From the NCBI GenBank assembly GCA_021464245.1, contig JADCRB010000028.1:2775420-2839419 (forward strand): 64,000 nucleotides of DNA, read 5' to 3'. The notes beneath the pieces are model-generated. The model was not told the DNA's origin. It ran no database searches and saw nothing but the letters and a program-made list of their open reading frames with translations. This document shows, piece after piece, positions 1 through 13,100 of the stretch. Both the position numbers and the translations under genes were made by a program. The stretch is from Carallia brachiata. Taxonomy: Eukaryota; Streptophyta; Magnoliopsida; Malpighiales; Rhizophoraceae. Every line of letters starts with the position of its first letter. Within the stretch, counting starts at the first letter, position 1.

Positions 1-3000
1 ATTTAAGCTTAATTTTGGTCAAATAAGCTATTAAAATGCAAGAAAAACACTTATTTTCAAGAAATGAAGTAATTTAGCATCTTTATTCGTTACACAAATG
101 GTCTTATGCAGCTAATAAATGCAAATTACGATCAATTGAACACTTATTAGAGGGAATTGAATGCATTTAACACCCCAAAAGGTGTTGGAAATGGTTTTTG
201 CATTGAAATTAAACGTATTTGTAAGCATTTATACTTCATTTATGTTTAATTTGGGTAAGCCATTAAAATCCAAGAAAATCACTTATTTGCATGAAATGAA
301 GTAATTTAGCCTCTTTATTCATGACACAAATGGTCTTATGCAACTAATAATTGCAAATTTTGATCAATTGCACACTAATTAGAGGGAATTGAATGCATTT
401 AACACCCCAAAAGGTGTTGTGAAAATGGTTTTTGCATTGAAATTAAAAGTTTTTATAAGCATTATACTTAAATTTAAGTTTAATTTGGGTTAAATAAGTC
501 ATTAAAATAAAAAGCAAGAAAATCACTTTTTTGTAAGAAATGACGTGATTTAGCCTCTTTATTCGTGACAAAATGGTCTTATGCAACCAATAAATGCAAA
601 TTTTGATCATTGCACACTTATTGAGGGAATTAAAAGCATTTAACCCCAAAAGGTGTTGGAATGCTTTTTATATTGAAATTAAAGGTTTTTGTAAGCATTT
701 ATGCTTAATTTAAGTTTAATTTGGGTTAAATAAGCCATTTAAATGCAAGGAAATCACTTATTTTCAAGAAATCAAGTAATTTAGCCTCTTTATTTGTGAC
801 ACAATGGTCTTATGCAGCTAATAAATGCAAATTACGATCAATTGAACACTTATTAGAGGGAATTGAATGCATTTAACACCCCAAAAGGTGTTGGAAAAGG
901 CTTTTGTATTGAAATTAAAGGTTTTTGTAAGCATTTATACTTCATTTAGTTTAATTGGGTTAAATAAGCCATTAAAATCCAAGAAAATCACTTATTTGCA
1001 AGAAATGAAGTAATTAGCCTCTTTATTCATGACACAAATGGTCTTATGCAACTAATAATTGCAAATTTTGATCAATTGCACACTAATTAGAGGGAATTGA
1101 TTTAACACCCAAAAGGTGTTGGAAATGGTTTTTGCATTGAAATTAAAAGTTTTTATAAGCATTTATACTTAATTTAAGTTTCATTTGGGTTAAATAAGTC
1201 ATTAAAATGCAAGAAAATCACTTATTTGTAAGAAATGAGTGATTTAGCCTCTTTATTCGTGACACAAATGGTCTTATACAACCAATAAATGCAAATTTTG
1301 ATCAATTGCACACTTATTGGAGGGAATTGAAAGCATTTAACACCCCAAAAGGTGTTGAAAATGGTTTTTATATTGAAATTAAAGGTTTTTGTAAGCATTT
1401 ATGCTTAACTTAAGTTTAATTTGGGTTAAATAAGCCATTTAAATGCAAGAAAATCACTTATTTTCAAGAAATGAAGTAATTTAGCCTCTTTATCCATAAC
1501 ACAAATGGTCTTATGCAACTAATAAATGCAAATTATGATCAATTGAACACTTATTAGAGGGAATTGAATGCATTTAACACCCCAAAAGGTGTTGGAAAAG
1601 GTTTTTGTATTGAAATTAAAGGTTTTTGTAAGCATTTATACTTAATTTAAGCTTAATTTTGGTCAAATAAGCCATTAAAATGCAAGAAAAACACTTATTT
1701 TCAAGAAATGAAGTAATTTAGCATCTTTATTCGTTACACAAATGGTCTTATGCAGCTAATAAATGCAAATTACGATCAATTGAACACTTATTAGAGGGAA
1801 TTGAATGCAATTTAACACCCCAAAGGTGTTGGAAATGGTTTTTGCATTGAAATTAAACGTATTTGTAAGCATTTATACTTCATTTATGTTTAATTTGGGT
1901 TAAATAAGCCTTAAAATCCAAGAACAAAGAAAATCACTTATTTGCATGAAATGAAGTAATTTAGCCTCTTTATTCATGACACAAATGGTCTTATGCAACT
2001 ATAATTGCAAATTTTGATCAATTGCACACTAATTAGAGGGAATTGAATGCATTTAACACCCCAAAAGTGTGTTGAAAATGGTTTTTGCATTGAAATTAAA
2101 AGTTTTTATAAGCATTTATACTTCATTTAAGTTTAATTTGGGTTAAATAAGTCATTAAAAATGCAAAGAAAAAAACTTTTTTGTAAGAAATGACGTGATT
2201 TAGCCTCTTTTTCGTGACACAAATGGTCTTATGCAACCAATAAATGCAAATTTTGATCAATTGCACACTTATTGGAGGGAATTGAAAGCATTTAACACCC
2301 AAAAGGTGTTGGAAAATGCTTTTTATATTGAAATTAAAGGTTTTTGTAAGCATTTATGCTTAATTTAAGTTTAATTTCGGTTAAAAAGCCATTTAAATGC
2401 AAGGAAATCACTTATTTTCAAGAAATCAAGTAATTTAGCCTCTTTATTGTGACACAAATGGTCTTATGCAGCTAATAAATGCAAATTACGATCAATTGAA
2501 CACTTATTAGAGGGGAATTGAATGCATTTAACACCCCAAAAGGTGTTGGAAAAGGCTTTGTATTGAAATTAAAGGTTTTTGTAAGCATTTATACTTCATT
2601 TATGTTTAATTTGGGTTAAAATAAACCATTAAAATCCAAGAAAATCACTTATTTGCAAGAAATGAAGTAATTGTAGCCTCTTTATTCATGACACAAATGG
2701 TCTTATGCAACTAATAATTGCAAATTTTGATCAATTGCACACTAATTAGAGGGAAATTGAACGCATTATATTTAACACCCCAAAAGGTGTTGAAAATGGT
2801 TTTTGCATTGAATTAAAAGTTTTTTATAAGCATTTATACTTAATTTAAGTTTAATTTGGGTTAAATAAGTCATTAAAATGCAAGAAAATCACTTTTTTGT
2901 AAGAAATGACGTGATTTAGCCTCTTTATTCGTGACACAAATGGTCTTATGCAACCAATAAATGCAAATTTTGATCAATTGCACACTTATTGGAGGGAATT

Positions 3001-4130
3001 GAAAGCATTTAACACCCAAAAGGTGTTGAAAATTTTTTATATTGATATTAAGGTTTTTGTAAGCATTTATGCTTAACTTAAGTTTAATTTGGGTTAAAAA
3101 GCCATTTTTAAATGCAAGAAAATCACTTATTTTCAAGAAATGAAGTAATTTAGCCTTTTATCCATAACACAAATGGTCTTATGCAACTAATAAATGCAAA
3201 TTACGATCAATTGAACACTTATTAGAGGGGATGATGCTTTAACGCCCTAAAAGGTGTTGGAAGGAAATGGTTTTTTGCATTGAATTACAGGTTTTTTTAA
3301 GCATTTAACTTCATTCAAGTTTAATTTGGGTTAAATAAGCCATTTAAAATGCAAGAAAATCACTTATTTTCAAAACAATGAAGTAATTTTAGCCTCTTTA
3401 TTCATGACACAAATGGCTTATGCAACTAATATAATACAAATTATGATCAATTGACACTTATTAGAGGGAATTGAATGCATTTTAACACCCCAAAAGTTGT
3501 TGGAAAAGGTTTTTGTATTGAAATTAAGGTTTTTGTAAGCATTTATACTTAATTTAAGCTTAATTTGGTCAAATAAGCTATTAAAATGCAAGAAAAACAC
3601 TTATTTTCAAGAAATGAAGTAATTTAGCATCTTTATTCGTTACACAAATGGTCTTATGCAGCTAATAAATGCAAATTACGATCAATTGAACACTTATTGA
3701 GGGAATTGAATGCATTTAACACCCCAAAAGGTGTTGGAAATGGTTTTTGCATTGAAATTAAACGTTATTTGTAAGCATTTATACTTCATTTTGTTTAATT
3801 TGGGTTTTAAATAAGCCATTAAAATCCAAGAAAATCACTTCTTATTTGCATGAAATGAAGTAATTTAGCCTCTTTATTCATGACACAAATGGTTTATGCA
3901 CTAATAATTGCAAATTTTGATCAATTGCACACTAATTAGAGGGAATTGAATGCATTTAACACCCCAAAAGGTGTTGAAAATGGTTTTTGCATTGAAATTA
4001 AAAGTTTTTATAGCATTTATACTTAATTTAAGTTTAATTTGGGTTAAATAAGTCATTAAATGCAAGAAAATCACTTTTTTTTGTAAGAAATGACGTGATT
4101 TAGCCTCTTTATCGTGACACAAATGGTCTT
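1..4130 (+). repeat. 237-bp satellite array, block 1
   Basis: Tandem head-to-tail copies of an AT-rich monomer, about 17-18 copies. Monomer length was obtained by counting one clean copy (237) and agrees with spacings of 474, 1185 and 1422 between matching variants elsewhere. Each copy has a GAATGCATTT start, a dyad AACACC-CCAAAA-GGTGTT, a TTTAATTTGGGTTAAATAAG stretch, the box TTTAGCCTCTTTATTC, and a TTAGAGGGAATT end. Monomers here cycle through three variant classes, told apart by CAGCTAATAAATGC, CAACTAATAATTGC and CAACCAATAAATGC. Single-base indels are frequent. I see no gene in this block; short minus-strand open frames are by-products of the repeat. Confidence 0.95.
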
Positions 4131-4131
4131 N
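4131..4131. other. Single N, probable assembly join
   Basis: An isolated N sits inside GTCTT-N-ATGCAACC. The satellite reads normally across it if the N is dropped, so no monomer register is lost here. The sequence left of it is repeated exactly, also ending at an N, at 11774-15903. Confidence 0.9.
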
Positions 4132-7100
4132 ATGCAACCAATAAATGCAAATTTTGATCAATTGCACACTTATTGGAGGGAATTAAGCATTTAACACCCC
4201 AAAAGGTGTTGGAAATGCTTTTTATATTGAAATTAAAGGTTTTTGTAAGCATTTATGCTTAATTTAAGTTTAATTTGGGTTAAATAAGCCATTTAAATGC
4301 AAGAACACACTTATTTTCAAGAAATCAAGTAATTTAGCCTCTTTATTTGTGACACAAATGGTCTTATGCAGCTAATAAATGCAAATTACGATCAATTGAA
4401 CACTTATTAGAGGGAATTGAATGCATTTAACACCCCAAAAGGTGTTGGAAAAGGCTTTTGTATTGAAATTAGTTTTGTAAGCATTTATACTTCATTTATG
4501 TTTAATTTGGGTTAAATAAGCCTTAAAATCAAGAAAATCACTTATTTGCATGAAATGAAGTAATTTAGCCTCTTTATTCATGACAAATGGTCTTATGCAA
4601 CTAATAATTGCAAATTTGATCAATTGCACACTAATTAGAGGGAATTGAATGCATTTAACACCCCAAAAGGTGTTGGAAAATGGTTTTTGCATTGAAATTA
4701 AAATTTTTATAAGCATTTATACTTAATTTAAGTTTAATTTGGTTAAATAAGTCATTAAAATGCAAGAAAATCACTTTTTTGAAATGACGTGATTTAGCCT
4801 CTTTATTCGTGACACAAATGGTCTTATGCAACCAATAAATGCAAATTTGATCAATTGCACACTTATTGGAGGGAATTGAAAGCATTTAACACCCCAAAAG
4901 GTGTTGGAAATGCTTTTTATATTGAAATTAAAGGTTTTTGTAAGCATTTTGCTTAATTTAAGTTTAATTTCGGTTAAATAAGCCATTTAAATGCAAGGAA
5001 ATCACTTATTTTCAGAAATCAAGTAATTTAGCCTCTTTATTTGTGACACAAATGGTCTTATGCAGCTAATAAATGCAAATTACGATCAATTGAACACTTA
5101 TTAGAGGGAATTGAATGCATTTAACACCCCAAAAGGTGTTGGAAAGGCTTTTGTATTGAAATTAAAGGTTTTTGTAAGCATTTATACTTCATTTATGTTT
5201 AATTTGGGTTAAATAACCATTAAAATCCAAGAAAATCACTTATTGCAAGAAATGAAGTAATGTAGCCTCTTTATTCTGACACAAATGGTCTTATGCAACT
5301 AATAATTGCAAATTTTGATCAATTGCACACTAATTAGAGGGAATTGAATGCATTTAACATCCCAAAGGTGTTGAAATGGTTTTGCATTGAAATTAAAAGT
5401 TTTTATAAGCATTTATACTTAATTTAAGTTTAATTTGGGTTAATAAGTCATTTAAAATGCAAGAAAATCACTTTTTTGTAAGAAATGACTGATTTAGCCT
5501 CTTTATTCGTGACCAAATGGTCTTATGCAACCAATAAATGCAAATTTTGATCAATTGCACACTTATTGGAGGGAATTGAAAGCATTTAACACCCCAAAAG
5601 TGTTGAAAATGGTTTTTTATTGAAATTAAAGGTTTTTGTAAGCATTTATGCTTAACTTAAGTTTAATTTGGGTTAAATAAGCCATTTAAATGCAAGAAAA
5701 TCACTTATTTTCAAAAATGAAGTAATTTAGCCTCTTATCCATAACACAAATGGTCTTATGCAACTAATAATGCAAATTACGATCAATTGAACACTTATTA
5801 GAGGGGATTGAATGCATTTAACCCTAAAAGGTGTGGAAATGGTTTTTGCATTGAAATTAAAGGTTTTTTTAAGCATTTAAACTTCATTCAAGTTTAATTT
5901 GGGTTAAATAAGCCATTAAAATGCAAGAAAATCACTTATTTTCAAAAATGAAGTAATTTAGCTCTTTATTCATGACACAAATGGTCTTATGCAACTAATA
6001 AATGCAAATTAGATCAATTGAACACTTATTAGAGGGAATTGAATGCATTTAACACCCCAAAAGGGTTGGAAAAGGTTTTTGTATTGAAATTAAAGGTTTT
6101 TGTAGCATTATACTTAATTTAAGCTTAATTTTGGTCAAATAAGCATTAAAATGCAAGAAAAACACTTATTTCAAGAAATGAAGTATAATTTAGCATCTTT
6201 ATTCGTACACAAATGGTCTTATGCAGCTAATAAATGCAAATTACGATCAATTGAACATTATTAGAGGGAATTGAATGCATTTAACACCCCAAAAGGTGTT
6301 GGAAATGGTTTTTGCATTGAAATTAAACGTATTTGTAAGCATTTATACTTCATTTATGTTTAATTTGGGTTAAATAAGCCATTAAAAATCCAAGGAAAAT
6401 CACTTATTTGCATGAAATGAAGTAATTTAGCCTCTTTATCATGACACAAATGGTCTTATGCAATTAATAATTGCAAATTTTGATCAATTGCACACTAATT
6501 AGAGGGAATTGAATGCATTTAACACCCCAAAAGGTGTTGAAAATGGTTTTTTGCATTGAAATTAAAAGTTTTTATAAGCATTTATACTTAATTTAAGTTT
6601 AATTTGGGTTAAATAAGTCATTAAAATGCAAGAAAATCACTTTTTGTAAGAAATGACGTGATTTAGCCTCTTTATTCGTGACACAAATGGTCTTATGCAA
6701 CCAATAAATGCAAATTTTGATCAATTGCACACTTATTGGAGGGAATTAAAGCATTTAACACCCCAAAAGGTGTTGGAAATGCTTTTTATATGAAATTAAA
6801 GGTTTTTGTAAGCATTTATGCTTAATTAAGTTTAATTTGGGTTAAATAAGCCATTTTAAATGCAAGAAGAAATCACTTATTTTCAAGAAATCAAGTAATT
6901 TAGCCTCTTTATTTGTGACACAAATGGTCTTATGCAGCTAATAAATGCAAATTACGATCAATTGAACACTTATTAGAGGGAATTGAATGCATTTAACACC
7001 CCAAAAGGTGTTGGAAAGGCTTTTGTATTGAAATTAGTTTTTGTAAGCATTTATACTTCATTTATGTTTAATTTGGGTTAAATAAGCCATTAAAATCAGA

Positions 7101-10100
7101 AAATCACTTATTTGCATGAAATGAAGTAATTTAGCCTCTTTATTCATGACACAAATGGTCTTATGCAACTAATAATTGCAAATTTTGATCAATTGCACAC
7201 TAATTAGGGAATTGAATGCATTTAACACCCCAAAAGGTGTTGAAATGGTTTTTGCATTGAAATTAAAAGTTTTTATAAGCATTTTACTTAATTTAAGTTT
7301 AATTTGGGTTAAATAAGTCATTAAAATGCAAAAAATCACTTTTTGTAAGAAATGACGTGATTTAGCCTCTTTATTCGTGACACAAATGGTCTTATGCAAC
7401 CAATAAATGCAAATTTTGATCAATTGCACACTTATTGGAGGGAATTAAAAGCATTTAACACCCCAAAAGGTGTTGGAAATGCTTTTTATATTGAAATTAA
7501 AGGTTTTTGTAAGCATTTATGCTTAATTTAAGTTTAATTTGGGTTAAATAAGCCATTTAAATGCAAGGAAATCACTTATTTTCAAGAAATCAAGTAATTT
7601 AGCCTCTTTATTTGTGACACAAATGGTCTTATGCAGCTAATAAATGCAAATTACGATCAATTGAACACTTATTAGAGGGAATTGAATGCATTTAACACCC
7701 AAAAGGTGTTGGAAAAGGCTTTTGTATTGAAATTAGTTTTTGTAAGCATTTATACTTCATTTATGTTTAATTTGGGTTAAATAACATTAAAATCCAAGAA
7801 AATCACTTATTTGCATGAAATGAAGTAATTTAGCCTCTTTATTCATGACACAAATGGTCTTATGCAACTAATAATTACAAATTTTGATCAATTGCACACT
7901 ATTAGAGGGAATTGAATGCATTTAACACCCCAAAAGGTGTTGAAAATGGTTTTTGCGTTGAAATTAAAAGTTTTTATAAGCATTTATACTTCATTTAAGT
8001 TTAATTTGGGTTAAATAAGTCATTAAAATGCAAGAAAATCACTTTTTGTAAGAAATGACGTGATTTAGCCTCTTTTTTCGTGACACAAATGGTCTTATGC
8101 AACCAATAAATGCAAATTTTGATCAATTGCACACTTATTGGAGGGAATTGAAGCATTTAACACCCCAAAAGGTGTTGGAAATGCTTTTATATTGAAATTA
8201 AAGGTTTTTGTAAGCATTTATGCTTAATTAAGTTTAATTTGGGTTAAATAAGCCATTTAAATGCAAGGAAATCACTTATTTTCAAGAAATCAAGTAATTT
8301 AGCCTCTTTATTTGTGACACAAAGGGTCTTATGCAGCTAATAAATGCAAATTACGATCAATTGAACACTTATTAGAGGGAATTGAATGCATTTAACACCC
8401 CAAAAGGTGTTGGAAAAGGCTTTTGTATTGAAATTAAAGGTTTTTGTAAGCATTTATACTTCATTTATGTTTAATTTGGGTTAAATAAGCCATTAAAATC
8501 CAAGAAAATCACTTATTTGCAAGAAATGAAGTAATGTAGCCTCTTTATTCATGACACAAATGGTCTTATGCAACTAATAATTGCAAATTTTGATCAATTG
8601 CACACTAATTAGAGGGAATTGAACGCATTTAACACCCCAAAAGGTGTTGGAAATGGTTTTTGCATTGAAATTAAAAGTTTTTATAAGCATTTATACTTAA
8701 TTTAAGTTTCATTTGGGTTAAATAAGTCATTAAAATGCAAGAAAATCACTTATTTGTAAGAAATGGAGTGATTTAGCCTCTTTATTCGTGACACAAATGG
8801 TCTTATACAACCAATAAATGCAAATTTTGATCAATTGCACACTTATTGGAGGGAATTGAAAGCATTTAACACCCCAAAAGGTGTTGAAAATGGTTTTTAT
8901 ATTGAAATTAAAGGTTTTTGTAAGCATTTATGCTTAACTTAAGTTTAATTTGGGTTAAATAAGCCCATTTAAATGCAAGAAAATCACTTTTTTCAGAAAT
9001 GAAGTAATTTAGCCTCTTTATCCATAACACAAATGGTCTTATGCAACTAATAAATGCAAATTATGATCAATTGAACACTTATTAGAGGGAATTGAATGCA
9101 TTTAACACCCCAAAAGGTGTTGGAAAAGGTTTTTGTATTGAAATTAAAGGTTTTTGTAAGCATTTATACTTAATTTAAGCTTAATTTTGGTCAAATAAGC
9201 CATTAAAATGCAAGAAAAACACTTATTTTCAAGAAATGAAGTAATTTAGCATCTTTATTCGTTACACAAATGGTCTTATGCAGCTAATAAATGCAAATTA
9301 CGATCAATTGAACACTTATTAGAGGGAATTGAATGCATTTAACACCCCAAAAGGTGTTGGAAATGGTTTTTGCATTGAAATTAAACGTATTTGTAAGCAT
9401 TTATACTTCATTTATGTTTAATTTGGGTTAAATAAGCCATTAAAATCCAAGAAAATCACTTATTTGCATGAAATGAAGTAATTTAGCCTCTTTATTCATG
9501 ACACAAATGGTCTTATGCAACTAATAATTGCAAATTTGATCAATTGCACACTAATTAGAGGGAATTGAATGCATTTAACACCCCAAAAGGTGTGTGAAAT
9601 GGTTTTTGCATTGAAATTAAAAGTTTTTATAAGCATTTATACTTCATTTAAGTTTAATTTGGGTTAAATAAGTCATTAAAATGCAAGAAAATCACTTTTT
9701 GTAAGAAATGACGTGATTTAGCCTCTTTTTTCGTGACACAAATGGTCTTATGCAACCAATAAATGCAAATTTTGATCAATTGCACACTTATTGGAGGGAA
9801 TTAAAAGCATTTAACACCCCAAAAGGTGTTGGAAATGCTTTTTATATTGAAATTAAAGGTTTTTGTAAGCATTTATGCTTAATTTAAGTTAATTTGGGTT
9901 AAATAAGCCATTTAAATGCAAGGAAATCACTTATTTTCAAGAAATCAAGTAATTTAGCCTCTTTATTGTGACAACAAATGGTCTTATGCAGCAATAAATG
10001 CAAATTACGATCATTGAACACTTATTAGAGGGAATTGAATGCATTTAACACCCCAAAAGGTGTTGGAAAAGGCTTTTGTATTGAAATTAGTTTTTGTAAG

Positions 10101-13100
10101 CATTTATACTTCATTTATGTTTAATTTGGGTTAAATAAGCCATTAAAATCCAAGAAAATCACTTATTTGCATGAAATGAAGTAATTTAGCCTCTTTATTC
10201 ATGACACAAATGGTCTTATGCAACTAATAATTGCAAATTTTGATCAATTGCACACTAATTAGAGGGAATTGAATGCATTTAACACCCCAAAAGGTGTTGG
10301 AAAATGGTTTTTGCATTGAAATTAAAAGTTTTTATAAGCATTTATACTTAATTTAAGTTTAATTTGGGTTAAATAAGTCATTAAAATGCAAGAAAATCAC
10401 TTTTTTGTAAGAAATGACGTGATTTAGCCTCTTTATTCGTGACACAAATGGTCTTATGCAACCAATAAATGCAAATTTTGATCAATTGCACTTATTGGAG
10501 GGAATTGAAAGCATTTAACACCCCAAAAGGTGTTGGAAATGCTTTTTATATTGAAATTAAAGGTTTTTGTAAGCATTTATGCTTAATTTAAGTTTAATTT
10601 CGGTTAAATAAGCCATTTAAATGCAAGGAAATCACTTATTTTCAAGAAATCAAGTAATTTAGCCTCTTTATTTGTGACACAAATGGTCTTATGCAGCTAA
10701 TAAATGCAAATTACGATCAATTGAACACTTATTAGAGGGAATTGAATGCATTTAACACCCCAAAAGGTGTTGGAAAATGGCTTTTGTATTGAAATTAAAG
10801 GTTTTTGTAAGCATTTATACTTCATTTATGTTTAATTTGGGTTAAATAAACCATTAAAATCCAAGAAAATCACTTATTTGCAAGAAATGAAGTAATGTAG
10901 CCTCTTTATTCATGACACAAATGGTCTTATGCAACTAATAATTGCAAATTTTGATCAATTGCACACTAATTAGAGGGAATTGAATGCATTTAACACCCCA
11001 AAAGGTGTTGAAAATGGTTTTTGCATTGAAATTAAAAGTTTTTATAAGCATTTATACTTAATTTAAGTTTAATTTGGGTTAAATAAGTCATTAAAATGCA
11101 AGAAGAAAATCACTTTTTGTAAGAAATGACGTGATTTAGCCTCTTTATTCGTGACACAAATGGTCTTATGCAACCAATAAATGCAAATTTTGATCAATTG
11201 CACACTTATTGGAGGGAATTGAAAGCATTTAACACCCCAAAAGGTGTTGAAAATGGTTTTTATATTGAAATTAAAGGTTTTTGTAAGCATTTATGCTTAA
11301 CTTAAGTTTAATTTGGGTTAAATAAGCCATTTAAATGCAAGAAAATCACTTATTTTCAAGAAATGAAGTAATTTAGCCTCTTTATCCATAACACAAATGG
11401 TCTTATGCAACTAATAAATGCAAATTACGATCAATTGAACACTTATTAGGGGATTGAATGCAATTTAACGCCCCAAAAGGTGTTGGAAAATGGTTTTTGC
11501 ATTGAAATTAAAGGTTTTTTTAAGCATTTAAACTTCATTCAAGTTTAATTTGGGTTAAATAAGCCATTAAAATGCAAGAAAATCACTTATTTTCAAAAAA
11601 TGAAGTAATTTAGCCTCTTTATTCATGACACAAATGGTCTTATGCAACTAATAAATACAAATTATGATCAATTGAACACTTATTAGAGGGAATTGAATGC
11701 ATTTAACACCCCAAAAGGTGTTGGAAAAGGTTTTTGTATTGAAATTAAAGGTTTTTGTAAGCATTTATACTTAATTTAAGCTTAATTTTGGTCAAATAAG
11801 CTATTAAAATGCAAGAAAAACACTTATTTTCAAGAAATGAAGTAATTTAGCATCTTTATTCGTTACACAAATGGTCTTATGCAGCTAATAAATGCAAATT
11901 ACGATCAATTGAACACTTATTAGAGGGAATTGAATGCATTTAACACCCCAAAAGGTGTTGGAAATGGTTTTTGCATTGAAATTAAACGTATTTGTAAGCA
12001 TTTATACTTCATTTATGTTTAATTTGGGTAAGCCATTAAAATCCAAGAAAATCACTTATTTGCATGAAATGAAGTAATTTAGCCTCTTTATTCATGACAC
12101 AAATGGTCTTATGCAACTAATAATTGCAAATTTTGATCAATTGCACACTAATTAGAGGGAATTGAATGCATTTAACACCCCAAAAGGTGTTGTGAAAATG
12201 GTTTTTGCATTGAAATTAAAAGTTTTTATAAGCATTATACTTAAATTTAAGTTTAATTTGGGTTAAATAAGTCATTAAAATAAAAAGCAAGAAAATCACT
12301 TTTTTGTAAGAAATGACGTGATTTAGCCTCTTTATTCGTGACAAAATGGTCTTATGCAACCAATAAATGCAAATTTTGATCATTGCACACTTATTGAGGG
12401 AATTAAAAGCATTTAACCCCAAAAGGTGTTGGAATGCTTTTTATATTGAAATTAAAGGTTTTTGTAAGCATTTATGCTTAATTTAAGTTTAATTTGGGTT
12501 AAATAAGCCATTTAAATGCAAGGAAATCACTTATTTTCAAGAAATCAAGTAATTTAGCCTCTTTATTTGTGACACAATGGTCTTATGCAGCTAATAAATG
12601 CAAATTACGATCAATTGAACACTTATTAGAGGGAATTGAATGCATTTAACACCCCAAAAGGTGTTGGAAAAGGCTTTTGTATTGAAATTAAAGGTTTTTG
12701 TAAGCATTTATACTTCATTTAGTTTAATTGGGTTAAATAAGCCATTAAAATCCAAGAAAATCACTTATTTGCAAGAAATGAAGTAATTAGCCTCTTTATT
12801 CATGACACAAATGGTCTTATGCAACTAATAATTGCAAATTTTGATCAATTGCACACTAATTAGAGGGAATTGATTTAACACCCAAAAGGTGTTGGAAATG
12901 GTTTTTGCATTGAAATTAAAAGTTTTTATAAGCATTTATACTTAATTTAAGTTTCATTTGGGTTAAATAAGTCATTAAAATGCAAGAAAATCACTTATTT
13001 GTAAGAAATGAGTGATTTAGCCTCTTTATTCGTGACACAAATGGTCTTATACAACCAATAAATGCAAATTTTGATCAATTGCACACTTATTGGAGGGAAT